NCBI GenBank assembly: GCA_947589345.1
Contig: CANQAC010000007.1
Span: forward strand, 1 to 62,194
DNA from: an uncultured Akkermansia sp.
Lineage (GTDB): Bacteria > Verrucomicrobiota > Verrucomicrobiia > Verrucomicrobiales > Akkermansiaceae
Direction of reading: 5' to 3'
Length of the DNA: 62,194 bases
Shown: piece by piece, positions 18,835 to 28,073 of the stretch
How positions within the stretch are numbered: the stretch's first letter is position 1
Layout: every line of letters begins with the position of its first letter
The notes under the pieces: generated by a model
The model's database searches: none
Seen by the model: only the letters and a program-made list of their open reading frames with translations
Told to the model about the DNA's origin: nothing
Made by a program: the position numbers and the translations under genes

Positions 18835-20550
18835 TTATTTCTTCGGATGGCGCAGGGCGCGGCGCACGAAACTGGCGCGGGCGTGCTCCTCCTCGCGCTC
18901 AATCTGCTCCTTGGTGGCGCCGAAGTGTTCGAGCAGGGTGCCCATCATGGCGAAGGCGGCTTCCTCTTCGCCGGAGAAGATGAGCGAATTGGGATCTTTT
19001 TTGAGCATGCCGTGGCGCAAGGTGAAAGCGGTTTGGTGGTAGGCGGTGTAGGCCATGATGGCGATACCCGGAGAGATGCTGCGGGCGGCCGCCGTGATTT
19101 CCGCCGTGGGAGCGGCGAAGGATGTGATGATGATGGCACGCGCTTTCTCAACCCCGGCGAGCTTCAGGATCGTGCGCTGGCGGGCGTCCCCGTGCAGGGC
19201 TAAAATTCCTTTTCGGGTGAGGCGAGTGACGGTGTCGATATTCATTTCAATGACCAGCACCTCGGCGTGGTAACTGGAGAGGATGCCGGTGAGGATCTCC
19301 CCGCAGGGACCGTAGCCAACCATGATGACGCGGTCGCGATCCGGGGCGGGAGCGGGGAGCTGGTCGAGGTCGCCGCGCTTCACGCCGATGCCGTGGTCCT
19401 CAAAGTACTTGGCAAGGCGAGGGACGAAGCGATAGAGGGCGGCGTTCAGCGTGATGGTGATGATGGCCGTGCCGGTGATGACATTCACGGCGTACCCCGG
19501 CAGCAAATGATATTGCCCGGCGAGGAGGGAAGCCAGGATGAAGGAAAACTCCCCCACTTGGGAGAGGGAGGCGCTCACCATGACAGCCAGACGCCCCGAC
19601 TGCCGCAGCAAGCGGATCACGATGAAAGCCACGAGGGGCTTGGCCAGCAAGGTGAGCAACACCGCACTGAGCGCGAGCGGCCAATGCTCCACAAGCTCGC
19701 TCCCGCGAAACCCCATGCCGACCGACACGAAGAAAAGCACCGCAAAAGCATCGCGCATCGGCAAGGCGTCTGATGCGGCGCGTGCTGCAAACTTGCTCTG
19801 CCCCACCACCATGCCGGAAAGAAACGCGCCAAACTCCAGCGAGATGTTGAGAGCTGTCGCTGCAAAAACGGCTATGCCCAACGCAATCACCAGCACCGCC
19901 AGCGTGAACAGCTCATTGCTCGTGCTGCGCGACACGTAGGTGAGGACGCGGGCGATGACAGGCGTCCCCAAACGCGCGATGAAGAGTATGAAAAATGTCA
20001 TCTTCAACGCCAGGATGCCCAGCGCCTGCCACGGCGATTCCCCGGCAAAGAGCGCGGGGATGAGCACCAGCAGAACGATGGTGCATATATCCTCCACCAC
20101 CAGCCACCCAAGCGCTGTGTGTCCCGCCGGCGTGGAAAGCACTTTGTTGTCCGCCAGCACACGCGTGAGAACCACGGTGCTGCTCACGCACATGCACGCC
20201 CCGAAGAAGACCGCCGGCACCCACTCGGCATCATCCACAAGCCAGTAGTAAAAACAAGCGCCGAGCGCCGCGCGAGCCAGCATGCACGCAACAGCTCCCG
20301 GAATGGCGACTTTCCGCACCGCCAGCAGATCTTTGAAGTGGAATTGCAAACCCACGCCGAAGAGCAGAAGGACCACGCCGATGTGGGAAAACTCATTCAC
20401 GGTGGCGGCATCCACCGAGATTCCCCACCAGTTAGCGCCCACCAGAATGCCGGCCAGCAAATAGCCCACCATGGGCGACAGACGCAGCTTTTGCGCCAGA
20501 ATTCCCAGAACGAGCGCGAGGGACAGACCGATGGCGAGCGTTTGAATCAT
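18835..20550 (-). CDS. Kef/YbaL-type monovalent cation:proton antiporter (CPA2) with RCK domain
   Basis: A 571-residue inner-membrane protein. Residues 1 to about 385 hold some twelve hydrophobic segments of the CPA2 fold, including VVEDICTIVLLV, where CPA2 transporters carry the ion-binding Asp. A TrkA-N/RCK domain follows (RVIMVGYGPCGEIL, Rossmann GxGxxG-like), and then a soluble tail. Together these match Kef/YbaL potassium or sodium efflux proteins. The start codon overlaps the stop of the upstream methyltransferase gene in an ATGA, so the two are translated from one message. Which cation is carried cannot be told from sequence. Confidence 0.85.
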   Translation of the reverse strand: MIQTLAIGLSLALVLGILAQKLRLSPMVGYLLAGILVGANWWGISVDAATVNEFSHIGVVLLLFGVGLQFHFKDLLAVRKVAIPGAVACMLARAALGACFYYWLVDDAEWVPAVFFGACMCVSSTVVLTRVLADNKVLSTPAGHTALGWLVVEDICTIVLLVLIPALFAGESPWQALGILALKMTFFILFIARLGTPVIARVLTYVSRSTSNELFTLAVLVIALGIAVFAATALNISLEFGAFLSGMVVGQSKFAARAASDALPMRDAFAVLFFVSVGMGFRGSELVEHWPLALSAVLLTLLAKPLVAFIVIRLLRQSGRLAVMVSASLSQVGEFSFILASLLAGQYHLLPGYAVNVITGTAIITITLNAALYRFVPRLAKYFEDHGIGVKRGDLDQLPAPAPDRDRVIMVGYGPCGEILTGILSSYHAEVLVIEMNIDTVTRLTRKGILALHGDARQRTILKLAGVEKARAIIITSFAAPTAEITAAARSISPGIAIMAYTAYHQTAFTLRHGMLKKDPNSLIFSGEEEAAFAMMGTLLEHFGATKEQIEREEEHARASFVRRALRHPKK

Positions 20551-21779
20551 GACACCACGCGCGCCCAGAGCGCCTTCAAGTAACGCCCCTCAGGATAGGT
20601 TGACAAATAGGGGTGGTCCCAGCCCGGTCCACTGGTCTCCAATATCTGCAGGCGACGCCCCAACCGTTGCGCAGCATGCACCACAATATCTTCAAAATCC
20701 GGCACGCTCAGCAATCCGGAGCAACTGCACGTCACGTACAGCCCGCCCTCCTTCACGCACTGCAACGCCAGCGTGTTGAGATCCCGGTATTTTTTGATGC
20801 CTTCGGCACGTTCTTCGTCGCGTCCGAGCACCAGTTTGGGCGGGTCGAGCAGCACGACATCAAACTGCCGCCCGTTCCGAATCATCTGCCGCGCATACGT
20901 GAAGGCGTCGGCGTGCACAAAATTGATGCGAAGCGGACCGCGCCGGGAGTTGATGTTGGCATTTCTCTCGGCCATGGCGATGGCGTTTTCATCCAAATCC
21001 ACCGCTACCACTTCCCCGGCGCCGCCCAGCAGTTTCGCATAGATTGAAAAACCGCCCGAGTAGCAGCAAAGATCCAACAGGCTCTTCCCCTTGACCAGAC
21101 GAGACAGCTTCAGGCGGTTTTCCCGCTGGTCGCAAAAGAAGCCCGTTTTGTGACCACGCTCAAAGTCCACCTCAAAGTTGACGCCATGCTCCAGGATGCG
21201 CACGCGGCGCACGGAATCGCCGGGAGGCGCGGTCGCGGGGTCAATGCCCTCCATTCTCGCTACGGCGGGATCCACTTGCACCACGTGACGACTCGTGCCG
21301 CACAACTCGTGCAACAGCGGCAACCACTGACCAAGCCTCTGCCACACGCCGAGCACGCTCACCTCCACACTCAGCACATCTCCATAGCGATCCACAATCA
21401 ACCCGCCCAGACCATCCGAATCCCCGTGCACCACACGGTATGTGTTGGTGTCGGGCGGCATCCACATCATGCGCCACTCGACGGCACGCCGCAGCGTATC
21501 GAGCAAATCCTGCTCGGTCAGCGGCTCGCTGCCGTGCCTGAGCACACGCAGCGGCGTGCGCGACTGCGGATTCCAAAAGCCGGCGCCGAAATACTCCCCG
21601 TTTTTATCGTACACGTGGACGAGGTCGCCGGGTTTCGCCGCGCGACTCACGGCGCCGAGCATACGCGGAAAAACTGCCGGATTGTAGGTGAAATACTTTA
21701 ACTGCACCCAGGGAGTGCGCCAATGCGCGCTGCCGACCGGCTCCTCGCGCGGGAGCGACGATACCCGCCGGGCAGACAA
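20547..21779 (-). CDS. rlmI: RlmI-like 23S rRNA (cytosine-C5) methyltransferase
   Basis: A COG1092-type class I SAM methyltransferase. An N-terminal PUA region (PGDLVHVYDKNGEYFGAGFWNPQSR) precedes the SAM-binding motif LLDLCCYSGGFSIYAKL, the catalytic-domain motif VVLLDPPKL and the YVTCSCSG segment with the catalytic-type Cys. The start is uncertain. The promoter at 21831-21860 rules out the far-upstream in-frame ATG at 21947. In-frame candidates are TTG at 21779 (used here, 410 residues) or GTG at 21707 (386 residues), and a nearby ATG is in another frame. The RlmI family is usually about 396 residues. It overlaps the antiporter gene by four bases. Confidence 0.75.
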   Translation of the reverse strand: MSARRVSSLPREEPVGSAHWRTPWVQLKYFTYNPAVFPRMLGAVSRAAKPGDLVHVYDKNGEYFGAGFWNPQSRTPLRVLRHGSEPLTEQDLLDTLRRAVEWRMMWMPPDTNTYRVVHGDSDGLGGLIVDRYGDVLSVEVSVLGVWQRLGQWLPLLHELCGTSRHVVQVDPAVARMEGIDPATAPPGDSVRRVRILEHGVNFEVDFERGHKTGFFCDQRENRLKLSRLVKGKSLLDLCCYSGGFSIYAKLLGGAGEVVAVDLDENAIAMAERNANINSRRGPLRINFVHADAFTYARQMIRNGRQFDVVLLDPPKLVLGRDEERAEGIKKYRDLNTLALQCVKEGGLYVTCSCSGLLSVPDFEDIVVHAAQRLGRRLQILETSGPGWDHPYLSTYPEGRYLKALWARVVS

Positions 21780-21830
21780 AGTTCTTCGCCCGCCATTTGT
21801 CGCCTCCTGTCGTCTGCCTCTCACACCTTC

Positions 21831-21860
21831 ATCATACCCTTTTCCCCCGCACTTTGTCAA
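21831..21860 (-). promoter_or_regulatory. Promoter of the rlmI-like gene
   Basis: TTGACA (21855-21860), 18 bases, TATGAT (21831-21836) on the minus strand, lying between the histidine kinase stop and the methyltransferase. It therefore separates this pair from the two-component operon upstream. Confidence 0.65.
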
Positions 21861-21943
21861 TCCTCCCCCGCGTCCGACTCCGCACTTTGCAGCAAGGGCG
21901 GCGGCGGATGAAGCCCGACTCAGTGCGCCGACGGGCGACGCCA

Positions 21944-23509
21944 TCACTCACCGAGAGGCAACGTGAGCAAAAAGGTGGCTCCCTGAGCGGAGGAGCGCTC
22001 CAGCGTCAACTCCCCGCCGATGGACCGTGCCAAATCGCGGGAGAGCGCCAATCCCAGGCCGATGCCGGGTTTGCGGGAGTCCTCCGCTTTCTGCGTGCGC
22101 GAAAACGGGCGGAAAAGCTGTTTTTGCATTTCCGGCGGAATTCCCGGACCGTTGTCGGCGACGCGCAGGGAGAGGGTGCGGTGCGTCTGCAGAGCGTGCA
22201 AGGTCATGTGCGCGTGGTCCGAAGAAGCGTATTTGACGGCATTGTCCACGAGGTTCTGCAGAATTTGCTCCACAGAGATGAGGTCGGTACGCAAGCGCAA
22301 CAAACTGACTCGCGGGTCAATGGTGATGGTGACGCTCCAGCCGGCGCGACGCAAGTGGTCAGCGGTTTTTTCGAGCAGAGCGGAGAGCAATTCGGAGCAG
22401 CTGCCCACATCCTGACGCTCGCGCATTTTCCCACGGGAAAGGCGGGCGTAAGAGAGGACGTTTTCCACGAGGTGCCCAAGTCGCAAACTCTCGCGGTGCA
22501 GGGTTTCGTGGTACTCCTTCATTTTGTCCGCCGGCAGATCCGGCTGCTGCAACATCTCCGTGTAAAGCTGGAAACTCGTGAGCGGCGTGCGCAATTCGTG
22601 AGTAACGGCCGACACAAAATCACTGCGCCGCCGTTCCAGGCGAGCATAGCCGACGAGCATGATAAACACGATGATGATGGAAAGAATCGAGATCAGCCAC
22701 GCAGAAATGACCGGCCCGCGCAACGCGGCTTTGCGGGCGCTGGTATCCGGCAATTCAACCTTTTCGCCCGGACGCAACACCAGGGGAAGCGGAGCCAAAT
22801 TAGCCGCCTCGCCACGACGAACAAAATCAATGCTCGGCTCCCGCAACCCCGGCTCCACCAAGGGAAGCAAATGCGCAGCGAGCCTGGCGACATTGATCAC
22901 AAAGCCCTCCGCCGCGGCTCCATGAGTGGTCGGCACGGAGCGCATGCACACCAGGGTGTCGCCGTAATTCCACGCAAAAAAAGGCCCCGGTTCTCCCACG
23001 AGGCGCATCGGCTTGTCCAAGTCGGTTTCCTGCACCTCATACACACCAAAAACCGGCAGCTGAGTGCGCGGGTCGTAATGCTGCTTTTCATTCGGGTCGT
23101 ACAACGGAGCGGACGGGTTGTAGGCTTTGCGACGGATGGTGTTGGTAATGGCGGGCGCGGCTGCCAGACGCTGCGCGAAGTCCTCATCCCCCACCGGGGT
23201 TTGCAGCATGGCCGGCGAAAGCAGGAAAAAGCCCCCGTTAAAATCCGCTTTTCCTCCGGGAGGCATGGGTATATTGACCTTCCCGATGGGGGGAGTCTTG
23301 CCCAGCTTTCTCTGCTCGGCGCTCAGCAGGGTCTCCATCTCAGCACGGACACGCGGCAAGGACAGCTCCACCAGACGCGCCGCCTGAGTGCGGTAGTCGA
23401 TAGCTCTCAATTCATCTTCCAGATGCGCCGCCTGGTACGCCTGCCAGAGGGCTGCCCCGACGGCCACCAACGAAAAGAGCAACAGAATTCCGACTAGTTT
23501 CTTCTTCAT
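21944..23509 (-). CDS. Membrane sensor histidine kinase
   Basis: A 521-residue kinase with two membrane segments: residues about 4-24 and a second before the catalytic half (VISAWLISILSIIIVFIMLVG). Between them lies a periplasmic sensor region of about 240 residues that I do not recognise. The dimerisation box carries the phospho-acceptor His in SAVTHELRTPLTSF. The ATPase domain shows the N box (QNLVDNAVKYA), G1 (VADNGPGIP) and G2 (GIGLGLALS). The ATG at 23509 has a GGAGG five bases upstream and overlaps the response-regulator stop in an ATGA. The partner is the regulator directly upstream. Confidence 0.9.
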   Translation of the reverse strand: MKKKLVGILLLFSLVAVGAALWQAYQAAHLEDELRAIDYRTQAARLVELSLPRVRAEMETLLSAEQRKLGKTPPIGKVNIPMPPGGKADFNGGFFLLSPAMLQTPVGDEDFAQRLAAAPAITNTIRRKAYNPSAPLYDPNEKQHYDPRTQLPVFGVYEVQETDLDKPMRLVGEPGPFFAWNYGDTLVCMRSVPTTHGAAAEGFVINVARLAAHLLPLVEPGLREPSIDFVRRGEAANLAPLPLVLRPGEKVELPDTSARKAALRGPVISAWLISILSIIIVFIMLVGYARLERRRSDFVSAVTHELRTPLTSFQLYTEMLQQPDLPADKMKEYHETLHRESLRLGHLVENVLSYARLSRGKMRERQDVGSCSELLSALLEKTADHLRRAGWSVTITIDPRVSLLRLRTDLISVEQILQNLVDNAVKYASSDHAHMTLHALQTHRTLSLRVADNGPGIPPEMQKQLFRPFSRTQKAEDSRKPGIGLGLALSRDLARSIGGELTLERSSAQGATFLLTLPLGE

Positions 23510-24198
23510 GATTCCCTCCATTTGTATCCCCGTCCACGCACATTCTCGATACGCTGCGCCACGGCGGGAGCCAGTTTCTCGCGCAGGCGCGCGAGTGTGA
23601 CCGCCACGGTGCGCGTCTCTGAAGCGCTGACCCGGCTCCCCCACACACGCAGCAACAGCTCCTCCTGCGGGATGATGCGACCCGGATGCGCCAGCAAATA
23701 ATAAAAGAGGTCGAACTCCTTATCGCGCAGCGCCACCGACTCCCCGCCATCCATCAAGATACGCCGACCTTCCGGGTCCAGCACGCCTCCCGGGAAGTGC
23801 AGCGCATGCTCCGGGCTCACACGGCGCGTCGGATACCGGCGCAGGACAGCCGCTACGCGTGCCAGCAGCTCCGCCATGGAAAAGGGCTTGACCACATAGT
23901 CGTCCGCCCCGTTCTCCAGCCCGCGCACGCGGTCTTTTTCTTCCCCATGCGCCGTGAGAATGATGCTCGGCACGCCCGGACATTCCTTGCTCATAATTTT
24001 GAGCAATTTGAAGCCATGGAGCTTCGGCATATTCAGGTCCAGCAGGACCAGATCCACCTCCCGAGTCAACAGTTGTTTGAGAGCCGCTTCTCCATCCGCA
24101 GCAGCCAATACGCCGTATCCATGCGCCTGCAGCGCATCCGCCAACCCGGAGCGAATGGAGGCATCGTCCTCTGCGATCAATATGGTGCGTTCAGCCAC
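23506..24198 (-). CDS. OmpR/PhoB-family response regulator
   Basis: A two-domain regulator of about 230 residues. The receiver has the acidic pair EDD, the phospho-acceptor Asp in DLVLLDLNMPK, and the conserved Thr and Lys (ILTAHGE, YVVKPF). The C-terminal winged helix (LLRVWG, RTVAVTLARLREKL, VRGRGYKW) binds DNA. No ATG is available: GTG at 24198 gives the usual short lead-in before ILIAEDD, and TTG at 24207 is the alternative. The gene starts about ten bases after the secreted-protein gene and overlaps the kinase gene, so all three form one operon. Confidence 0.9.
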   Translation of the reverse strand: MAERTILIAEDDASIRSGLADALQAHGYGVLAAADGEAALKQLLTREVDLVLLDLNMPKLHGFKLLKIMSKECPGVPSIILTAHGEEKDRVRGLENGADDYVVKPFSMAELLARVAAVLRRYPTRRVSPEHALHFPGGVLDPEGRRILMDGGESVALRDKEFDLFYYLLAHPGRIIPQEELLLRVWGSRVSASETRTVAVTLARLREKLAPAVAQRIENVRGRGYKWRES

Positions 24199-24207
24199 AG
24201 CGAGCAA

Positions 24208-25077
24208 TCAGGGTTCTGCGGAGTCGGAGTCAGCGCGTGTTTTTCTCCAGTATTTGGTGATGTCAAACCATTGTTCGAAGGAAACCAATTCCCCCCGAAG
24301 CGGCATGGCAATAATATGCTTGTCGTACACCTTACCCCCCTCCATGACGAGGGCTTGCGCCGAGGGAGCCGGGTAGTGGAGAAAGGTGCGGAGAATATCG
24401 TACTCCAGGCTCACAGCCTCCTCATTTTCCTCGAGAAGAACCCAAGCAGATTGACGAGAAAAGCCGGGGCCTCCCTGCACCTTGCCCGGTTGTTCTTTCA
24501 GCAATTTCTCACGATCCGAAGCCTGCATCCTGGTGAGCAGCTCCACTTGCTCCGCATTGACCTGCTTCGGCTCCGGTCCCGGCGGCAGTTCAACGTTGGG
24601 AAGAAAGGCCTCGCAAACGGGACGAACAGCCGCGGTGAGCTTTTCCGAATGATAGCACGATTTCGCCTGAATGCGCTTGAGTTGTTCGGGCATTTCACCC
24701 ATCAAGGTTTTGAAGGTCGCCACATCTGCCGAAAGCTTGTCGACCAATTTCTCCATCGCCGGCGCCGGCGTATGCTCGACAATATCATTCAGCGCATCAT
24801 CCGTATCGAGAAACGCGTTGAACTCAGCCGTCAGTTCCTCGGCCCTTTCATCGGCCTGCCGGGCGGAGTTGATGCCCTGCAGGATGCGGAGCATGTTTCG
24901 CGCATGGGAAAGAAGATCGTTCAGTCCCTCTTTCACAGGGGTAAGAGCCTCGTCTGCGGTGTAGATCCGGGATCCTTCCGGGACGTCTTCCGCCGCATGA
25001 AGCCAGGTCCCCCCCAAGAAAGACGCCGACACACAGGCCAAGAAAGCGCATAAGCTGATGGAACGATCCCTTTTCAT
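24208..25077 (-). CDS. Unknown secreted protein at the head of the two-component operon
   Basis: I do not recognise this 289-residue protein. It begins with a clear Sec signal peptide (hydrophobic core LCAFLACVSASFLGGTWL, cleavage likely after LHAA). The mature part is mainly charged and helical, with two regions resembling coiled coils (about 40-110 and 165-200) and two cysteines. It is first in the operon with the response regulator and kinase and has its own promoter, so an accessory periplasmic role for the kinase is possible. That link is inference from position only. Confidence 0.75.
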   Translation of the reverse strand: MKRDRSISLCAFLACVSASFLGGTWLHAAEDVPEGSRIYTADEALTPVKEGLNDLLSHARNMLRILQGINSARQADERAEELTAEFNAFLDTDDALNDIVEHTPAPAMEKLVDKLSADVATFKTLMGEMPEQLKRIQAKSCYHSEKLTAAVRPVCEAFLPNVELPPGPEPKQVNAEQVELLTRMQASDREKLLKEQPGKVQGGPGFSRQSAWVLLEENEEAVSLEYDILRTFLHYPAPSAQALVMEGGKVYDKHIIAMPLRGELVSFEQWFDITKYWRKTRADSDSAEP

Positions 25078-25083
25078 GCCCGC

Positions 25084-25113
25084 ATACTACCATAGCTCCC
25101 CCGCGTCCCTCAA
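25084..25113 (-). promoter_or_regulatory. Promoter of the secreted-protein/two-component operon
   Basis: TTGAGG (25108-25113), 18 bases, TAGTAT (25084-25089), then six bases to the ATG at 25077: a leaderless arrangement. Confidence 0.45.
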
Positions 25114-25322
25114 GCAGATTTTCTACAACATAGACCGCTGTGTCTCCACGAAAAGTCCGCGCATCCACGCTGCCGACACGGACTGCCGAGGCGCGTTTTC
25201 CTTCTCAATGCGGGGGCCTTCCCTCCCTCAGCGACCGCCATGACAGCAAGCGCGTTCCTCCGGCGAGAGCGGATTCCCCACGGGGTGAAAGAGCGATTGC
25301 CCCGACGTGACGCAGTCCACAA

Positions 25323-25351
25323 TTGCAAAGAGTTGGGTGGTGTGGTATGAA
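25323..25351 (+). promoter_or_regulatory. Promoter of the tonB-exbB-exbD operon
   Basis: TTGCAA (25323-25328), 17 bases, TATGAA (25346-25351), then six bases to the ATG at 25358. Between this and the divergent promoter at 25084-25113 I see no gene. Confidence 0.5.
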
Positions 25352-25357
25352 TGAGGT

Positions 25358-26458
25358 ATGCCGGAAGCCGTGAGCAGGGCAAAACGCATGAGGAGAGTGG
25401 CGCTGTGCGTGCTGCTCTCGGCACTGCTGCACGCTTTTATAGCCTGGTGGTTATGCAGCACGTCCGAACTTTTGACGGGAAGAAACGCGACTGACCTGAT
25501 CAGGCGACCCGCACGAGCCGACCGTCTGGTGCAGATTTTGAGAGAAAAGGAGCGGGCAGCTGAGACGGAGCAGAAGCCGTGGGTAAAGACGGATCCCGAA
25601 GTGGAAGAAAAAATCCCCAAACAAGCGGACTTCACCGGGGCGCGCAACAGTGTGGCCTCCGGCTCCGAATTCTCTCCCCGACGATCCAGTGATGCGCCGG
25701 TGCCTACCCAGAATGGCGAAGAGGACCAGGATGAATTGGTGACCTTCGACCAGGCCCGCCAATCCGGTGAGTTAGATAAGCCGCAAGACAGCGTGCAACC
25801 CCCGCAGCAAGCTGCGGCTCAAGCCGCCCAAAAACCGGGCGATGCCTCGCAGGAACAGCCGCGCGAAGCAAGTGTGCCAATCCTTCAAAAACCGGAACAG
25901 GGTGAGGAAAGCGAATTGCGACTGAGCGAGGGCAAACTTGGCGAAACAGGCGCGCTCCAAGGTGAAAATGCACCGATCATCATCGAAGCCCGGGTCCGCG
26001 CCGACACAGCGGATGGGACAGGCAGGCAGCAACGCCCCGTGTATGACCCCTCGCTTGCCGAGCACATGCAGGGCAAGGCTTTTCGCACCTACGAACGTCG
26101 CACGCGCAGCACGGGTCGCTTTGTCATCGGCAGCCGGCCGGCGCTCAATGTCGCCTCCACGCCACTGGGGCGTTACGAAGAGGAGATTTACCGGCGCATT
26201 GCCTACTACTGGTACCTGGCATGCGATGAACACCGGGGAGACGTCATACCCGGCAGCGTGGTGGTGGCGCTGCGCATCAATACGCGCGGGATGTTGGAAA
26301 ACATGGATCTTGTGCGGCGGCGCGGGGCGAGCGTCATCCAACAATCTTTCACCTTCGGCGCCATCCGCCGCGCAGCTCTGCCGCCCATGCCGGTCCCCGT
26401 GCAAAACGAGGTGGTTGGCGACGTGCTGGAACTCATCTTTACCTTCAACTTCGATTAA
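25358..26458 (+). CDS. TonB/TolA-like energy-transducing protein
   Basis: A 366-residue envelope protein. One N-terminal membrane anchor (about 13-32) is followed by a long, charged, Gln/Glu-rich periplasmic region without the classical Pro-Lys repeats. A C-terminal domain of about 90 residues (EEEIYRRIAYYW to LELIFTFNFD, with PPMPVP) has the TonB/TolA C-terminal pattern. The ExbB and ExbD genes follow at once, so this should be the transducer of a proton-driven complex, moving energy either to outer-membrane receptors (TonB) or to envelope constriction (TolA). No receptor gene or Pal/TolB is present to decide between the two. Confidence 0.75.
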   Translation: MPEAVSRAKRMRRVALCVLLSALLHAFIAWWLCSTSELLTGRNATDLIRRPARADRLVQILREKERAAETEQKPWVKTDPEVEEKIPKQADFTGARNSVASGSEFSPRRSSDAPVPTQNGEEDQDELVTFDQARQSGELDKPQDSVQPPQQAAAQAAQKPGDASQEQPREASVPILQKPEQGEESELRLSEGKLGETGALQGENAPIIIEARVRADTADGTGRQQRPVYDPSLAEHMQGKAFRTYERRTRSTGRFVIGSRPALNVASTPLGRYEEEIYRRIAYYWYLACDEHRGDVIPGSVVVALRINTRGMLENMDLVRRRGASVIQQSFTFGAIRRAALPPMPVPVQNEVVGDVLELIFTFNFD

Positions 26459-26479
26459 ACAACTAACCCATACCATACT

Positions 26480-27082
26480 ATGCCCGAAACAATCACCCGG
26501 ATATTTGATGCCTGCCAACCTTTTGGTTATCCTCTGCTGGCCTGTTCCATCATTCTGGTAGCCGCTATCCTCTACCACCTCGTTGACAGCGGCGGCGGAC
26601 GCGTCCTCCGCCAACTCAAGCACACACTCACGCGAGCGCTCGAGAACGGCTCGGATCCGGCCCCTCCCCTCACCGACCTCTGCCTCAAAAGCTCCTCCCC
26701 CCTCGCAGCCGTGGTTCTCTTCGTTATCCAGCATCGGCATGACATTGACATCGAACAGCAGCTGGAAGCACGCCTGCGCATGCTGGTTGACAGCTACCGC
26801 GCCGGCATGGCCACCATCAGCATGATCACAAATGTCTCGCCCATGCTCGGCATTCTCGGCACAGCCTGGGGACTGGTCAAAATATTCGGCGTATTCGGCG
26901 CGGCGGATGCCGGTCCCGGGGTGGCGATGGGCATTTCCACCGCCCTGTACACGACGATCTTCGGGCTGGCGATTGCCGTGCCGGGAATTATCGCAACCAC
27001 GTGCTTTGAACGCGCTCTGGAACACCACGCGGCGCAGCTTAATCATTTCTTCACCGACCTGCTCGCCACCTTCCGCAAATGA
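26480..27082 (+). CDS. exbB: ExbB/TolQ/MotA-family proton channel subunit
   Basis: A 200-residue inner-membrane protein with one N-terminal membrane segment (about 18-35) and two later ones within MITNVSPMLGILGTAWGLVKIF and GISTALYTTIFGLAIAVPGIIAT, the conserved ExbB/TolQ pore signature. Together with ExbD it forms the proton-driven motor for the TonB-like protein encoded 21 bases upstream. ExbD follows after four bases. Confidence 0.9.
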   Translation: MPETITRIFDACQPFGYPLLACSIILVAAILYHLVDSGGGRVLRQLKHTLTRALENGSDPAPPLTDLCLKSSSPLAAVVLFVIQHRHDIDIEQQLEARLRMLVDSYRAGMATISMITNVSPMLGILGTAWGLVKIFGVFGAADAGPGVAMGISTALYTTIFGLAIAVPGIIATTCFERALEHHAAQLNHFFTDLLATFRK

Positions 27083-27086
27083 TCCT

Positions 27087-27506
27087 ATGAATATCTACCG
27101 AAAAAGTGATGTGAAGCAGGGTGTCCCCATCGTCCCGATGCTGGATATTCTCACGATCCTGCTCATCTTCTTCATCGTTCACACCGAGTTCAAACACCAG
27201 GTCAATGTGCTGCAGCTCACTCTCCCGCAGACTCACAACCTCTCCGGCGAGCGAGGAGATGATTCGCTCACTCTGCTTGAAATTGCCGACAACGGAGATC
27301 TGGCTCTCGGCGGTAAAAAGATATCCCGCGACAACCTGGAGCATGCCCTCACCGAACTCATGACTTCGGCCCCGCAAAGTCGCATCCAGGTTGCAGCGGC
27401 AAACGGCGCACCCATCGGTGACCTCGTGGAAATACTCGACACCATCACTGCCGCAGGCATCCCGGTGGAACAAGTCCCGCTGCGCATCAATTACACCGGC
27501 GAGTAG
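27087..27506 (+). CDS. exbD: ExbD/TolR-family proton channel subunit
   Basis: A 139-residue protein with the family layout: a short cytoplasmic start, one membrane helix (VPMLDILTILLIFFIVHTEF) holding the conserved proton-carrying Asp, and a periplasmic domain ending in LVEILDTITAAGIP. The ATG at 27087, four bases after exbB, is chosen over an upstream in-frame ATG within exbB. The stop codon touches the stop of the convergent gene at 27507. Confidence 0.9.
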   Translation: MNIYRKSDVKQGVPIVPMLDILTILLIFFIVHTEFKHQVNVLQLTLPQTHNLSGERGDDSLTLLEIADNGDLALGGKKISRDNLEHALTELMTSAPQSRIQVAAANGAPIGDLVEILDTITAAGIPVEQVPLRINYTGE

Positions 27507-28055
27507 TTACTCCGATTCCGCGCGGCGACATACCTCCGCGCTCGGCACCAACTGCGGCTGCAGGGTCACGTAGTCCTCCCGGTATTTTTCCGACGGGACG
27601 AACAAAAAGCCCGGTTTCTTGTTGCGCACCTCAAATTGAGTGGGACGAAAAACGGGAAGAATCTGATCCGTGCTGGGATCATAGGCTTTCTCGCCGGTGT
27701 AGGAGCCGGACACGAGATATTCATAATTCTGGTCGTAGCCGAAGGTGGCTCCCTTGACAGGAGGCTCATAACCGCGGTCCGGGTTACGCACCACCGACTC
27801 ATCCATGATCACCAGTTTGGCGGTGCGCCAACTTTCCCCGGGACGTCTCAGGTAGCCCCAAAAGCGGGTCAATGGCACGTAATACCGACGCCCCACGTAG
27901 TAGTCACCGGGAGATTCCCGAGCAATCTCCGCCTCGCGCTCCGCCACGGCCCGACAGTCGCTCTTGAGCGTGTCACACTGGCAGAGCAATCCCGCCCCCG
28001 CGAACAACGCCAGACCGTAAATCCACGTTTTAACGATACGCCGGTTTCTACTCAT
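27507..28055 (-). CDS. Small envelope protein with N-terminal signal, unknown function
   Basis: A 182-residue protein I do not recognise. The N-terminus (TWIYGLALFAGAGLLCQCDT) is a hydrophobic export signal with two cysteines. It resembles a lipoprotein signal, but the residues before the Cys do not fit the standard lipobox. The mature part is rich in Tyr, Arg and Pro. It starts 18 bases after guaA on the same strand and probably shares its message. Its stop abuts the exbD stop. Confidence 0.7.
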   Translation of the reverse strand: MSRNRRIVKTWIYGLALFAGAGLLCQCDTLKSDCRAVAEREAEIARESPGDYYVGRRYYVPLTRFWGYLRRPGESWRTAKLVIMDESVVRNPDRGYEPPVKGATFGYDQNYEYLVSGSYTGEKAYDPSTDQILPVFRPTQFEVRNKKPGFLFVPSEKYREDYVTLQPQLVPSAEVCRRAESE

Positions 28056-28073
28056 GGCTCGTGCAGACTACAG

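Noticed and set aside
21780..21947. N-terminal extension of the RlmI-like protein from the ATG at 21947
   Set aside because: It lies upstream of a strong promoter (21831-21860), touches the kinase gene's end and has shadow-like composition.
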